DNA from: Dipteris shenzhenensis
Lineage: Eukaryota > Polypodiophyta > Polypodiopsida > Gleicheniales
Direction: 5' to 3' (one strand)
DNA: 64,000 nucleotides
Assembly (NCBI GenBank): GCA_047967505.1
Contig: CM106541.1
Below the pieces are notes generated by a model that was not told where the DNA came from, did no database searches, and saw only the letters and a program-made list of their open reading frames with translations. A program made the translations under genes and the position numbers. How positions within the stretch are numbered: the first letter of the stretch is position 1; each line of letters begins with the position of its first letter. Positions 24,203 to 35,847 of the stretch are shown here, piece after piece.

Positions 24203-24373
24203 TGTGGGGGTTAAAGGTCACTGTGCCTTTACCCCGGTTATGTACAATACTCAAACACATATATAAATGAATGAAAAAGAAGATTAGGGTGGTTCTGCAC
24301 CCACCAAAACTTGTGTGGCTCTCTGTCTCTCTCTCTCCCTCTTCTATTCTTGCTTCCGTTGAGAGCACTCTCA
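24203..24373 (+). repeat. Copia-C 3' LTR (171 bp)
   Basis: Seven hand-counted differences from the 5' LTR at 18497. It is followed by the duplicated target ctatg. Confidence 0.96.
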
Positions 24374-24378
24374 CTATG

Positions 24379-26302
24379 GCGATCTAGTCTACTCTGATCT
24401 AGATCTAAACCAACCGTCGATCGAAGAAAGAACAGCAAATAATTCCTTTTCTTTTGTTCTTTTTAAGTGCTAGAGTCAGATGCGTCGATGTAGAGGCAAA
24501 TGTGCATGAAGGAAGTGGTTTTGTCGACGAGGCTCAAATGTGAGTGTAACTTGCACCAAAATGTGCACATGATGTGATGAGCGTGTAGAGCACAAGAAAA
24601 CAAGTGACTTTCCTTTTTGGAGCGCCCTCAAATTCTTCCTGGATCAAGAGATATGACTTGATCTAGGTGGAGGGGCAAAAGGAGCGCAAATGGTGCTCAA
24701 TGATGATGTGTCACTGTGAGTCACATGCAGTGATGATGTGGCACTGTGCCTAGCAAGAGGTGTGCCAGTGAAGCCCTGTGTTGAGGTGGCAGGAGTGGTC
24801 ACATGCATTGAACTGTGTGTGCTTGCAGAGGGATAACTGTGCCTATCAAGGGACTATCATGTGGCAATGATGAGGTGGCAGGTGAGGTGGCACTGATGAG
24901 GTGGATTACTGATGTGGCACTGCTTAGGTGGTAGATAAGGATTGCCACGTGGCAAAAATTTAACCAAAGACCAAACCCAAGGTCCACTGACCTAACCGGG
25001 GTCAAAGCCTATCTGCCATGTGTCAAGTGACTGATCACTGGTGGCTAACCAAACCTAGGGTTGCTGACCAACCCTATCTGCCATGTGGCTTTTCCACGTG
25101 TTAGAAGAGCTTGGCTATGGTTGCAGAGGTAGGCTCTATGGACAAGGGTGACGGAATCGATGATGGAGATCGGGGTCGTTTGAGGAGCTTTGAGCAGCCT
25201 GTGTTATGAAGCACTGTGAGGATGTTCCTGTTGAATTATGGACTGCCTTGCTCGCGAGATGCTCACTGGATCGGCAATATGGGAGAGAAGCTCGTTATAG
25301 TTCGTAGGTTGCGAAGCTATAGTGGCGTCGCTGCTGTAGTCTTGGAAGAGCTGCGTACGAGCTTGGAGCTAGGCGAAGGAGAGGTAGTGTAAGGCTACCT
25401 ATACCAACCGGCCGAGATTGACCCTGCAGTTGTAGGAGTCGGATGAGAGTTTGAGACTCTAGTTGGAAGAGCGTTGGAGTCGTGGGACTTGCTGTGAGCT
25501 TCCGTTGAATAGCACTTTGGCGTCACTACGAATTGTTGGGCGTCACTACGAGTTGTTGGCAGCTTGGCAACTCAGGAGTTGAAGGTGCAGGAGGTTGCCA
25601 TTGAGGTGGCATCGTCGTGCATGGAAGGCACCTTTCCTTGTTGTTTGTTGGAGTCAAACCACGGGAGATAATTGACATAGTTGATGGCTAGGCATTCGGT
25701 GGAGGATTTGACTGTCACAGAGGGTTGTTGTAGGTAATGAGCAGGCTGTGTAATGAGCACTGGCTCTATGCTCACTGAAGCTAATTGTAGGAGGTGTCGG
25801 CTCGTTGGTGAGGGAATCGCTGCTGGAGAGGCTCTCTTGGTGCTGCTTGGAGCCAAAAGGTGAGTTGAAGGAGCACGTTATTGGAGACAGTCGAGAGCTT
25901 TGCAGCTAGCCATGTAGAGAAGCCGTATTTGCAGAGAACTCTTTCTCCCTCTCTTTCACTCACAAAAGTTCTCAGAGAACTTCACACATCTCAAGGAAAC
26001 CTTTCTTTCTCATAAATCACAAAGCTCTCTCTCACACAAACATAAAACAGATCTATCTAAATCTCTCTCTTCAGAAGAGAAGAACAACTCTCACTCTCAC
26101 AGAAGAATGAACGGAATAGAGAGTCAAATGAATCTCTCAATGAAACTCTCACAAAATGAATGGATGGAAATTCCTCTCAAATGGACAGAAATTTCTTTCA
26201 ATGGACACTCTTTCATCAACGGAATGAAAGATAGAAACCTCTCAATCTTTCAATCTCTCTCGCACTCTCAAGGCTCACAATGCCTCAGAAAAAGGCAAGG
26301 GA
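24379..26302 (-). other. Copia-B 5' leader, LTR-proximal part
   Basis: Nearly 2 kb of leader between the Copia-C insertion and the Copia-B PBS. It has no domain-bearing frame; the longest minus-strand frame is 94 codons at 25856-25572. The part 24640-24960 repeats gatgtggcact / gaggtggca motifs that also occur in Copia-F at 58360-58520. Confidence 0.7.
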
Positions 26303-26314
26303 GCTCTGATACCA
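26303..26314 (-). promoter_or_regulatory. Copia-B primer-binding site
   Basis: The plus strand gctctgatacca is the exact complement of TGGTATCAGAGC and abuts the 5' LTR directly. Confidence 0.93.
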
Positions 26315-26570
26315 TGACAAAATATGAAGAGGGGAGAGGAGAAGAGTGGAGATGAGGAGAGAGGGCACAGCTAGAGAGCACACCATAAATGACTAACTGT
26401 ACACTAGATTTAGTTTAAAAAAGAGAATATATACAAACCCTTTTAGGGTTAGGGTTAGGGGATTAACCCTTTCTTTTATAGCACTCTATAAGGTTAGTGC
26501 TATGCACATATGATCACATGATGGTGCTATGCACACATGATCACACGATGTTGAGCGTGAACTCTCAATA
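26315..26570 (-). repeat. Copia-B 5' LTR (256 bp)
   Basis: About 96% identical to 13419-13675 by hand count. It carries the same telomere-like tagggttagggttagggg run near 26443-26460. The last two bases are TA where the other LTR has CA. Confidence 0.95.
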
Positions 26571-26779
26571 GGGTTTGCCATATTTTTGTCATTGCACATT
26601 GACATTTTCTTTCACGCTAAATTTGCTCATATGGATGCATGGTATATGCACACGAGTCAGGTGCATTTTGATGCTTTGAGCCTTGACTTTTGCTGACACT
26701 ATCCTTCATTAAGGCAGACATATTTGGGTGCACCTGGTATTTGGTGTGATTTCTTTCTTGCATTTCAGCGGGCTAGCTA

Positions 26780-28061
26780 GATGATGCTAGTTTTCAGACC
26801 ACCTTTGGTTTTCAGAGTTGGAAAATTTAGAAGGGCTCTATGGTTTTAGCAAGAGGTGCCAAGTGTGGGACATTGTACCCTTTACATGTATCAGGGATGT
26901 CTGATCATGTTATTGTAATAACCAAGTAGCCACGTACTTCTTTGTGGCATTGTAGGTTGAGGCACATGAGCCAGAATGGAATGAAACGCTTATGCCGTTT
27001 GGGTTATGTACCGCATTTGAGTTTTTCTGACTTTGAATTTTGTGAGCATTGTCTCTATGGGAAGCCGACTAAATCAGCCCATAAAAGAAGGGGAAAGAAA
27101 GAGCTTGAAAGGCTTGATTTGGTGCATTCAGATGTACATGTGGTCCCATGCCTACACGATCATTAGGCTGGGCTGAATACTATGTGACATTCATTGATGA
27201 TGCAACTAGGAAAGTGTGGGCTTATGCTATAGCTCAGAAGAGTGATATGTTCCACATATTTCAAAAGTGGTTGGCTTTGGCTGAAAATCAATCAAGTAGC
27301 ATGCTTAAATGCCTATAGACTAATAATGGTGGAGAGTATATCTCTCATGACTTTTAGCATTTCTGTGATACACATGGGATCAAGAGAGAGCTCACATCTC
27401 CTCATACTCCAGGGCAGAATCCAGTTGTAGAACAGATGAACCGCACCATTCAGGAAAGGTTGCAATGTATGCTTTCCAATGCAAGTCTATTTGGTGGTTT
27501 TTGGGCTGAGGCAATGAAGACTACAGTGCATGTGATCAGTGCATGTGATCAATAGATCACCTAGTAAGAGTTTGGATGGTGGTATTTGTGCAGAGGAATG
27601 GAGTGGCAAGAAGCTCTCTTACTCTCATTTGCATATATTTGGGTGTGAGGCATATGCACATGTGCCAAAAGAGCTTCAGAAGAAGGTAGATCCTAAGTCT
27701 AGGAAATGCATGGGTTATGGTGAGATGGGCTATCATCTCTAGGATCCAGAAGCAAAGAAAATCATACGAAACCATGATGTGGTCTTCAATGAGAAAAAGA
27801 TGCATAAGACACCCATGAGGGATGTGGAAATGAGGGGAATCACTTTCCAGGATGTGAATCCACCTGCATATGTTCATAGACAACAAGTTGTCCATGCACC
27901 GAATGTGTAGGAAATGGTGCCCCCAAGTACTGCCACAAGTACACAATTGAGGGTAGATGATGGATCATCTATTGGAGGAAATGATGAGCCAAATGTGGCT
28001 AATATTCAAGAGGGACAACAAGTTGAAGTGCTCTTAAGAAGATTAGCTAGACTGTCTAGAC
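26780..28061 (+). pseudogene. Copia-A integrase remnant, left of Copia-D
   Basis: GAG-pre-integrase is followed by the integrase zinc region and core (26942-27166: LSFSDFEFCEHCLYGKPT, HSDV). The core is then broken by stops at 27318 and 27358, by loss of the central-Asp context (NNGGEY), and by a short duplication of gcatgtgatcan around 27530-27550. The end of integrase and the linker (27539-28061) follow in two more frames. It aligns by eye with Copia-C 21290-22560. Gag and protease are absent upstream: the leader jumps straight to the GQL(D) region at about 26765. Confidence 0.88.
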
Positions 28062-28316
28062 TGTTGAGATATCAAGCTCTATCCCCGATATATCTCTTGG
28101 ATGACTATCGACTATCATTTATGTCACCGCCTATGTTAGTTGTACTCGTGGTGTAGTTAGACTACCACGTATGTTTTTGGTTTGGGTTCACATATGAACC
28201 ACGTATTCTAGGGTTTGACATATAGGCTTCACCCTCCAACCTTGTGTCCTCTCTCTTTTGTGTGTTGTGAAGAAAGCTGAACTTGAGTCTCCTATCTCTC
28301 TCCCTTATTCTTTACA
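28062..28316 (+). repeat. Copia-D 5' LTR (255 bp)
   Basis: Starts TGTTGAGATATCAAGC and ends TTCTTTACA. It lacks the roughly 50-bp segment found in the 3' LTR. Confidence 0.95.
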
Positions 28317-28328
28317 TGGTATCAGAGC
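28317..28328 (+). promoter_or_regulatory. Copia-D primer-binding site
   Basis: TGGTATCAGAGC, an exact match to the plant initiator-methionine tRNA complement, directly after the LTR. Confidence 0.95.
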
Positions 28329-28895
28329 CTTGTTCGTGGTAAGGAGCTCAAGAAAGCAAGCCAAGTTTGTGGTGTCCTGGTAAGAGGACAAGTGTTGCTT
28401 TCCTATTTCGAGTTTGGGAGCAAATCTCTGCAGGTAGCACAGCTAGAAGTGCAGGAGTGCACTGTTTCAGATTGAGAGGCCCTTCGCGGTGTGGCGAGAG
28501 CATAGTATATGCTGCGGGTGCGGGGGCGAAGCCCTCGGTGACTTTATTTTTTTGATTTGAGGCCGTTTCGGGGCCCGTTTTGAAGGCAGAAGTTCTTCGC
28601 AGGCACTCAGAAAAAGGCCCTGTTTTTGCTGTGCGACCACCGCGCGGCTAGTCGGTGGAAAGGTGCCACAGAAATTGCATCGTATGCCTGTGTGCAGAGA
28701 TATTGGGAGTTGCAGATTCATGCCTGTTGCCTGTTGATGCAAAATCGTCACTAGGAAGTGACTGTGTGGTGAAATACCACTTTCGTCAATGTTGCAGATC
28801 TGCCCCTGTGAGGCTTTTTGCAGAAGTTTTGCTATTTGCCCTTGTGAGGCATTTGCTGTGTTTACAGGTTGCTGTTGCAATTCGTGATTTGTAAA

Positions 28896-31800
28896 ATGTC
28901 TGAGAATCTGTCTACCATTGTCAGTGAGAAGCTTGACAAGAACAACTTCCAAGCATGGAAGTTCAGGATGACAAACTTCCTTATGGGAAAGGGAGTTTGG
29001 GAGTACATCAGTGGTGAAACTGCAGAACCAGTTTTGGGTGCTGCTCCCACTCCTGCTGAATTGAAGGCCTTTAAAGAATGGCATGAAAAAGCCAGAAAAT
29101 GCCTGTATTGGCTATCTGTTAGCATTTTAGATTCTATGATTGTGCATATACAGGATGTAGAGACGCCTAAGGAGGCATGGGATACATTGGTGAAGCTGTA
29201 TAGCACAAATACCAAAGCACGAAAGATGCAGCTAAAGCAGGAGTTGCACAATGTGCAAAGGAAAAATCTGAATATAAATGAGTATTCCTTGAAGGTGAAA
29301 GGCCTTGCAGATTCTCTTGCCTCCATTGGAGCACCTGTTGATGATGAGGACTTAGTGTCCGTGACCTTGAATGGTCTTGGGAAAGATTATGCACAGTTTC
29401 GGACATCCATTGGAGTCCGTGAAACATTTTCTGATTTTCAGGAACTTATTGCTCTCTTGCTGAGTGAAGAGCAAAGGAATGGTGGTTCAGCCACCTCAAC
29501 TTCCCAAGAGACTGCTTTCTACTCGAATACAGGTAGAGGCAGGGGTAGAGGAAGAGGCCGTTTTGGTGGCCGTGTAGGAAATCAGAACCAACAGCAACAA
29601 CAGGAAAACCAGTCCTATGGAGGAGGACGTGGTAGTTCTAGAGGCAGGGGGAGCCAAAGAGGCCGTGGTTCATGGCAAAGGAACCAGCAAGTAAATAGCA
29701 GCACAGAATGCTATTATTGTGGAAAGCCTGGACACAAGGAGAATACATGCTATAAAAAGCAGAATGACATCAAAAGTGGGAAGTTGCAGCAAAGCAACTA
29801 TGCATCATCAAGTGGGCATGGCGACGACAGAAATGAGCACCTTTTTGTGATGCAGCATATGGTTAACTCCATGTCAGGAGATGCTGCAGCTTGCAATGAT
29901 GTTTGGTATGTTGATTCAGGTGCCTCTAACCACATGACCAGTCATGGTGAGTGGTTTCATGATGTTAGAAATTTGGATAAGCAAGGTTATGTTGAAACAG
30001 GTGATGATATTGCGCACCCAATTACGCAGGTTGGTAAAGTGCCATTGGCTATGCAGGATGGCAAAACGAAGTACTTGGAAGATGTACTTCATGTTCCAAA
30101 AGTCACTAAGAACCTGGTTTCAGTAGGCCAGATGGTTGAGCAAGGTCTGCAGGTTAGATTTAATCCTGATGGATGCTTTGTTGAGGACTTGAAAAATAAG
30201 TGCCGCTTGGTTGCGAAAGGCAACAAAAATGGCAGAATGTTCACCTTGGATGTTGATATGCCTGAGGTGAAAGCTGCTATGTTTGCACATGGGAGAGGTG
30301 TCATTGCAGATATTGAGATATGGCACAAGCGCATTGGGCACGTGAATATACAAAGGCTGAAATCTATGCAAACAAAAAACATTGTTGCAGGTTTGCCTAA
30401 ATTCAGAGTTGAGGGAATGCAAAAGGTATGTGAAGCATGCCAAATGGGTAAGCAGGCCAGACATGCATTTCCCAAAAATGCTAAGGTGAGCAGAAGACCT
30501 TTGGAAGTGATCCATTCAGATGTTTGGACAACCAAAACTACTTCTATTGGTGGATGCCATTATTATGTGACGTTTATTGATGACTACACTAGGAAGGTGT
30601 GGATTTATTTTATGAAGCACAAAAGTGAAGTGTTCAGCCATTTCAAGGCTTTTAAGGCCATGGTTGAAAAAGAGAAAGTGTGCATATTAAAGTGCTAAGA
30701 TCTGATGGAGGGGGAGAGTACTTTTCAGAAGAATTTTGTGAATATCTGAAAGAACAGGGAATTCAAAGGAAGTACTCATGCACGTCTACCCCTCAGCAGA
30801 ATGGGGTTGCAGAAAGGAAGAACAGGCATATTGCAGAAGTAGGACGGGCGATCCTAAATGAGAAAAACATGCCTGATTATTTTTGGGCTGAAGCAGTAGC
30901 AACTGCTGTTTATATTATGAACAGAACCCCCATTGTAGCTGTCCATGGCATGACGCCTGAAGAAATGTATACAGGCCAAAAACCAGATATTTCTCACTTG
31001 AAGGTATTTGGTTGCATAGCTTATGTTCATGTTCCTGATGAGAAGAGAACAAAGCTGGATCCAAAGGCAGAAAAATGCATCTTTATTGGATATGCTCTGC
31101 ACCAGAAAGGGTATCGCTGTTATAACCCTTCCACCCGCAAAATGCAAGTGAGCAGAGATGTTGTTTTTGATGAAATGAGCAGCTGGTATGCACCAACTGT
31201 TATGGTAGGAGATGCAGATGCAGGAAATGGGAATGTTGCAATAAAGGCAGAGCAGCAATCTCAAGCCTTGAGTGGACCCAGAGAGTCCTCTACTAGTGGA
31301 TCTAATGCATGGACAGGGAGATTGAGATCTAGTGAATCGTCACATGGTAGCCCTGATAGTGTTGTGCAGGTATCACATAAGGGAAAAGAAAAAGTAGACC
31401 ATGCTCCAGTGTTTGATGTGTCTGCTGGTAGCTCTCATGTTGATGGAGAGTCAAGCGGCTCTGAAATGAGCCTTGATGAGGAACTTGGGATTCCTTCTGT
31501 TGTTACACCTGGTGCAAGGAAAAGCAGGCATGATTTAAAGACGCCTGCAACTGATCCAGTTGTACGGAGGTCCACTCGTATTAAGTATCCAGTTGACAGG
31601 CTGAGATATGATGGGTATATAGCACATCACTATGCTTATATGGTCAAGGTTCTAGAGGAGCCAGAGCCCACATGTTTTGAGGATGCAGCAGGGCATAAAA
31701 ATTGGGAAGCAGCTATGGATGAAGAGATGGCTGCCTTGGATGCAAACCACACTTGGGATTTGATGCCTTTGCCTCATGATAAGAAGGCTATTGGCTGCAA

Positions 31801-33234
31801 GTGGGTTTACAAAGTAAAGCACAATGCTGATGGGTCTGCCAGGTACAAGGCAAGATTGGTTGCCAAAGGTTTTGCGCAGACATATGGAATTGACTATGAG
31901 GAAACTTTCAGCCCAGTTGCAAGGATGGCAACCGTGAGAGCAGTAATTGCTATGGCTGCTGCAAAGGGATGGTCTTTGCATTAGATGGATGTGAAAAATG
32001 CCTTCTTGCATGGTGATTTGCAGGAAGAGGTTTGTATGATGCAACCAGAAGGTTATGAGGATAATTCACACCCCGATTTTGTATGCAGGTTGCGCAAAGC
32101 CTTGTATGGCTTAAAACAGGCACCGAGGGCATGGTCAGACAAGATAGGGCAATATCTTGTCACTATTGGATTTCAGATTTTTCACTTTATGTGAAAAGGA
32201 CAAACAGAGGGATTGTGCTTATAGTCATCTATGTTGATGACTTGATTATTATAGGTGATAGTGATGCAGACATTAATGAAGTGAAGCTGCTATTGAAGCA
32301 GAAATTTGAGATGAAGGATTTGGGAGAGCTGCGTTACTTCTTGGGCATTGAGGTTATTAGATCCCCGAGTGGGATATGGCTGTTGCAAAGGCAATACGGT
32401 TTGGACATGCTGTCCAAATATGGGATGACAGGCTGTAAGCCTATTTCTGTTCCATTGGAGCAGAATGTGAAGCTCAATGCAGAGACAGGTGAGCTTCTTG
32501 AAGATATTACTATGTACAGGCGCATAGTAGGTAGCTTGATTTACATGACTATAACCCGACCAGATTTGAGCTATGCTGTGAGGCTGGTGAGTCAGTTTAT
32601 GCAGGCACCGAGGAAGCCACATTTGGATGCGGCTAGGCGCATACTGCGGTATGTGAAGTCCACATTGCATTATGGACTGTTTTATGAAGCTGGGTGTGCA
32701 TTACAGGTACATGGATACACAGATGCTGACTGGGCTGGTAGTGTCTCAGACAGGAGATCTACTAGTGGTTTTATGTTTTCCCTTGGGAGTGGTGCCATCA
32801 GTTGGAGCAGCAAGAAGCAGACAACAGTTGCCTTGTTGAGCACAGAGGCTGAGTACAGGGGTGCAGCAATGGCTGCATGTGAGGTAGCTTGGTTACGGAA
32901 GCTACTTGCAGATATGGGACAGTCAATTCATGCAGTAGTTGTCATTCATTGTGACAACATTAGCAGCATCATGCTTGCTAATAACCCAGTTTATCATGCT
33001 AGAACGAAGCACATTGAGGTGCATTATCACTTTGTGAGAGAGAAGGTTCTAGCTGGTGAGATTGATCTTGTCTATGTCAGCACTGAGGAGCAGGTGGCTG
33101 ATATTTTTACGAAGGCATTGGGTACCGAGAAGCTTCGCAGATTTAGGAGCTTGCTTGGTGTACGTGAGATGGATTTGAGCTTGAGGGGGAGTGTTGAGAT
33201 ATCAAGCTCTATCCCCGATATATCTCCTGGATGA
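28896..33234 (+). pseudogene. Copia-D gag-pol polyprotein, near-intact with three lesions
   Basis: The start is set at 28896 (MSENLSTIVSEKLDKNNF) rather than the upstream ATG at 28869, because plant copia Gag begins with this LDKxNF pattern. One frame of about 600 codons then holds the UBN2-type Gag, an RGG-rich linker (about residues 225-275), a CCHC knuckle (CYYCGKPGHKENTC), protease (VDSGASNHM), GAG-pre-integrase and integrase up to the first catalytic Asp (HSDVW). Lesion 1 is a frame change near 30685. Integrase (RSDGGGEYF and GVAERKN, both intact) and RT then continue. Lesion 2 is TAG at 31982-31984 in SLH*MDVKNAF, where Gln is usual. Lesion 3 is a frame change near 32175. YVDDLII, RNase H and the ending VADIFTKALG follow in the last frame, which runs into the LTR. 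All catalytic residues checked are present. Confidence 0.94.
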
Positions 33235-33489
33235 CTATCATTTATGTCACCGCCTATGTTAGTTGTACTCGTGGTGTAGTTAGACTACCACGTATGTTTT
33301 TGGTTTGGGTTCACATATGAACCACGTATTCTAGGGTTTGACATATAGGGTATTTCCCTCTTCTATTGTATTGTTGTTGTGTGCAAAAGTGAAGAAAGGC
33401 TTCACCCTCCAACCTTGTGTCCTCTCTCTTTTGTGTGTTGTGAAGAAAGCTGAACTTGAGTCTCCTATCTCTCTCCCTTATTCTTTACA
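33192..33489 (+). repeat. Copia-D 3' LTR (298 bp)
   Basis: Same ends as the 5' LTR, but with about 50 extra bases at 33348-33397 (from gtatttccctc to gtgaagaaag). Confidence 0.95.
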
Positions 33490-33494
33490 TAGAC

Positions 33495-35065
33495 CACCTC
33501 AGAGATTTGTTCCAAGGGCAGACTATGTGATGCTTACTGATTGCGGGGAGCCTGAAGTCTTGCTATAGGAAGGCTATGATGTGCAAGGATCAATGCAAGT
33601 AGGAGTATGCTATGCAATCAGAGATGAATTCACTCATGAAAAATAAGACTTGGGACTTGGTTTCTTTGCCACATGGAAAGAAAGCATTGCCATGTAAATG
33701 GGTCTACAAGATGAAGGTCACAGGTGATGATGTCCCTAAGTATAAGGCCCATTTGATTGCTAAAGGGTTCAAGAAAGAGAAGGGTGTGGAATCTTCACTC
33801 TGGTTATGAAGATGACCACACTTAGATGCGTACTTGGACTTGTTTAGGAAGATAGATGTAAAGACAACTATCTTGCATGGAAATTTGTAGGAGGAAATTT
33901 ACATGGTATAGCCGGAAGGCTTTGAAGAAAAGGGCAAAAAACATTTTGTTTGCTAGCTGAAAAAGAGTCTCTATGGCCTTAAGCAAGCGCCTAGAGAATG
34001 ATATGAGAAGTTTGATGCTTTCATTTGGTCCCAGGGTTTCAGAAGAAGTGAGATTGATCATTGCCTCTATGCTAAAAGGGCTAAGGATAATAGCCTGATA
34101 ACCCTGGCAATTTATGTGGATGATATGCTATTGGCTAGTAAGAACACTTATGAGCTCGATGCATTGAAGGCCAAGTTGCATGAGGCCTTTAACATGAAGG
34201 ATTTGGGATCTGCGTCATATTCTTGGTATGCGCATCATGTGTGACTAAAGTAGGAAACTCCTTTGGCTTTCATAGAAGGAGTATGTTACAAAAGTGTTGC
34301 AACATTTCAATATGTAGGGGGGGAAGGAAGTAAGTACTCCATTGCCTCCATATGTGAAACTGAGTTAGGCAGATAGTCCCAAATCAGATGAGGAGAGGGC
34401 TATGATGGCCAAGGCTCCTTATTCTTCAGTGGTTGGGAGTCTTATGCATGCTATGATAGCTACTAGACTAGACATTGCATTTGTGGTGGGAGTTGTTAGC
34501 TGGTATATGGCTAATCTAGGAAAGAGGCATTGGGAGGCAGTTAAGTGCATCATGAGGTACATGAAGAGTTCTAAGGAGATGTGTATCTGCTTTGGCAAAG
34601 GAGAGATGCATGTACTTGGGTACACAAATTTAGACTATGTAGGGCATGTGGATAGCAAGAGATCCACTTTTGGTTATGTGTTCACCTTTGCAGGTGGTGC
34701 AGTGTCATGGATGTCTTGCACACAGAAGTGTGTTGCTTTGTCTACCACGGAGATCGAGTATGTTGTAGTCATAGAGGGTTGCAAGGAGGCTATATGGCTT
34801 GATCGGCTAGTGGGAGATTTGGGGATTCATACAAGTGTACCAACATTGCATAGTGATTCCATGAGTGCTATATTCAGCTAGCATGGAATCTTGTCTTTCA
34901 TGCAAAGACCAAACACATTAAGGTCAAGTACTATTTCATCAGGGAGGTACTTGAGGACAAGTGCATAGAGCTTGTCAAGGTTCATATAGATAATAACCCT
35001 GCAGGTATGCTGACAAAGTGTCTACCTAGTCGGTGATTTGAATGTTGTTGTGTATTGATGGGAAT
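33495..35065 (+). pseudogene. Copia-A RT and RNase H remnant, right of Copia-D
   Basis: Continues the reading interrupted at 28061. It holds the RT N-part (33612-33809: WDLVSLPHGKKALPCKWVY, YKAHLIAKGF), a broken RT middle with stops near 33845, 33890 and 33910, the active site YVDDM (about 34120), and RNase H (34402-34881, then 34880-35035 in another frame) ending DMLTKCLPS-like with its own changes. It retains the segment after KWVYKMK that Copia-C has lost, so the two copies complement each other as family evidence. Confidence 0.88.
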
Positions 35066-35125
35066 TGGATAGTATGTCCATTGGTTGTTCTCCCTTAAAG
35101 GCACATTGGCCTTTAAGTGGGAGGT

Positions 35126-35298
35126 TGTGGGGGTTAAAGGCCAATGTACCTTAACTCCAATTATGTACAATACTCAAACACATATATATATGGAGGACAT
35201 AGAAGATTAGGGTGTTCCGCACCCACCAAAACTTGTGTGGCTCTCTCTTCTAGCTCTCTCACCTTCTTCCATTTTGTTTCCATTGTTGAAATCTCTCA
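35126..35298 (+). repeat. Copia-A 3' LTR (173 bp)
   Basis: Begins TGTGGGGGTTAAAGG after the polypurine tract taagtgggaggt, and ends aatctctca. Confidence 0.9.
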
Positions 35299-35847
35299 AC
35301 TTTTATAGTTTTGAATAATTCCATATATAAGTGTTCTACATATAATTTTTTTAAATCGGTATTACTCCTTCATGATTAGAGGCACTCTATATTTTAATTT
35401 AGATGGTTGAAGCCTCTTGTAACATCAATTAACCCTTGTACATTAAAAATAGCATAAATTATAGCATAATTTATCAAAATAAGGTCTAAATTTGGTATTC
35501 TACATGGTATTAAGTCCCCTAAAAACTCTTGATACTCCATAATGTCCTAATGAAGACAAAACAAAGTATGGTTTAGTTTGGAACTTGTTAGACATGTCAA
35601 AGAGTTTGCAAAATATCAAAATTTATCTCGCTACTATCAGCATCCACAAAATTACATTTGAGGCCATAAAACATAATACATAGGATTATCTAGCTCCAAA
35701 GTAAACGAAACATATGTGTCATAGTTATTCTTATACTCTAGGACTTGCAACCTCTTTAAAAACTCATTCTAATTAATAAGTATTAGGTCAACCTTAAAAC
35801 TTTAGGTAGATCTCAAAGTAATAGGTGCACGTTCCAATCCATAATAA
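35299..35847. other. AT-rich spacer, no gene seen
   Basis: No open frame of note and no family similarity. It separates Copia-A from the CACTA end. Confidence 0.6.

Larger units (their letters stand above)
18497..24373 (+). mobile_element. Copia-C: full-length Ty1/copia element inserted in Copia-B leader
   Basis: The LTRs are 18497-18667 and 24203-24373, 171 bp each. The duplication ctatg lies immediately outside both (18492-18496 and 24374-24378). The PBS-like TGGTAGCAGAGC is at 18670-18681, and a polypurine tract taagtgggaggt is at 24191-24202. The LTRs differ at seven positions by hand count (about 4%). The element has a leader of about 1.45 kb followed by gag, protease, integrase, RT and RNase H in plant copia order. 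It is the same family as Copia-A, so a later copy of that family inserted into an element that had already inserted into an older copy. Confidence 0.96.
13419..26570 (-). mobile_element. Copia-B: minus-strand Ty1/copia element inserted in Copia-A
   Basis: The LTRs are at 13419-13675 (3') and 26315-26570 (5'). The five bases gggtt flank both ends (13414-13418 and 26571-26575), a target-site duplication. The flanks rejoin Copia-A: both sides match consecutive leader sequence of Copia-C near 19900. The minus-strand PBS complement gctctgatacca is at 26303-26314. The polypurine tract complement ccttccctcaag begins at 13676. The LTRs differ at about ten positions by hand count (about 4%). The internal region is itself split by Copia-C between 18496 and 24379. 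Confidence 0.95.
28062..33489 (+). mobile_element. Copia-D: young, nearly intact Ty1/copia element inserted in Copia-A
   Basis: The LTRs are 28062-28316 and 33192-33489. The target duplication tagac flanks both ends (28057-28061 and 33490-33494), and the outer sequences rejoin the RT linker of Copia-A. The canonical PBS TGGTATCAGAGC is at 28317-28328. A purine-rich tract (ttgagggggag) precedes the 3' LTR. The LTRs match except for one substitution, a 7-bp difference near 28107, and about 50 bp present only in the 3' LTR (33348-33397). This is the lowest substitution divergence of any LTR pair in the window, so it is the most recent insertion here. Confidence 0.96.
10376..35298 (+). mobile_element. 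Copia-A: old, gutted Ty1/copia element hosting three later insertions
   Basis: The LTRs are at 10376-10558 and 35126-35298; both begin TGTGGGGG and end CTCA. A primer-binding-site-like TTGTATCAGAGC at 10561-10572 follows the left LTR. Internal sequence is present in three pieces: 10559-13418, 26571-28061 and 33495-35125. It aligns by eye with Copia-C, a member of the same family, in the leader, integrase, RT and RNase H. Compared with Copia-C, the gag and protease part (equivalent to about 20080-21285) is missing at about 26765, so Copia-A could not have been autonomous. The leader carries about 1.65 kb that Copia-C lacks. The LTRs differ at roughly 20 positions by hand count, the highest divergence in the nest. 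The flanking five bases (gattt and acttt) do not form a clean target-site duplication. Confidence 0.9.
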
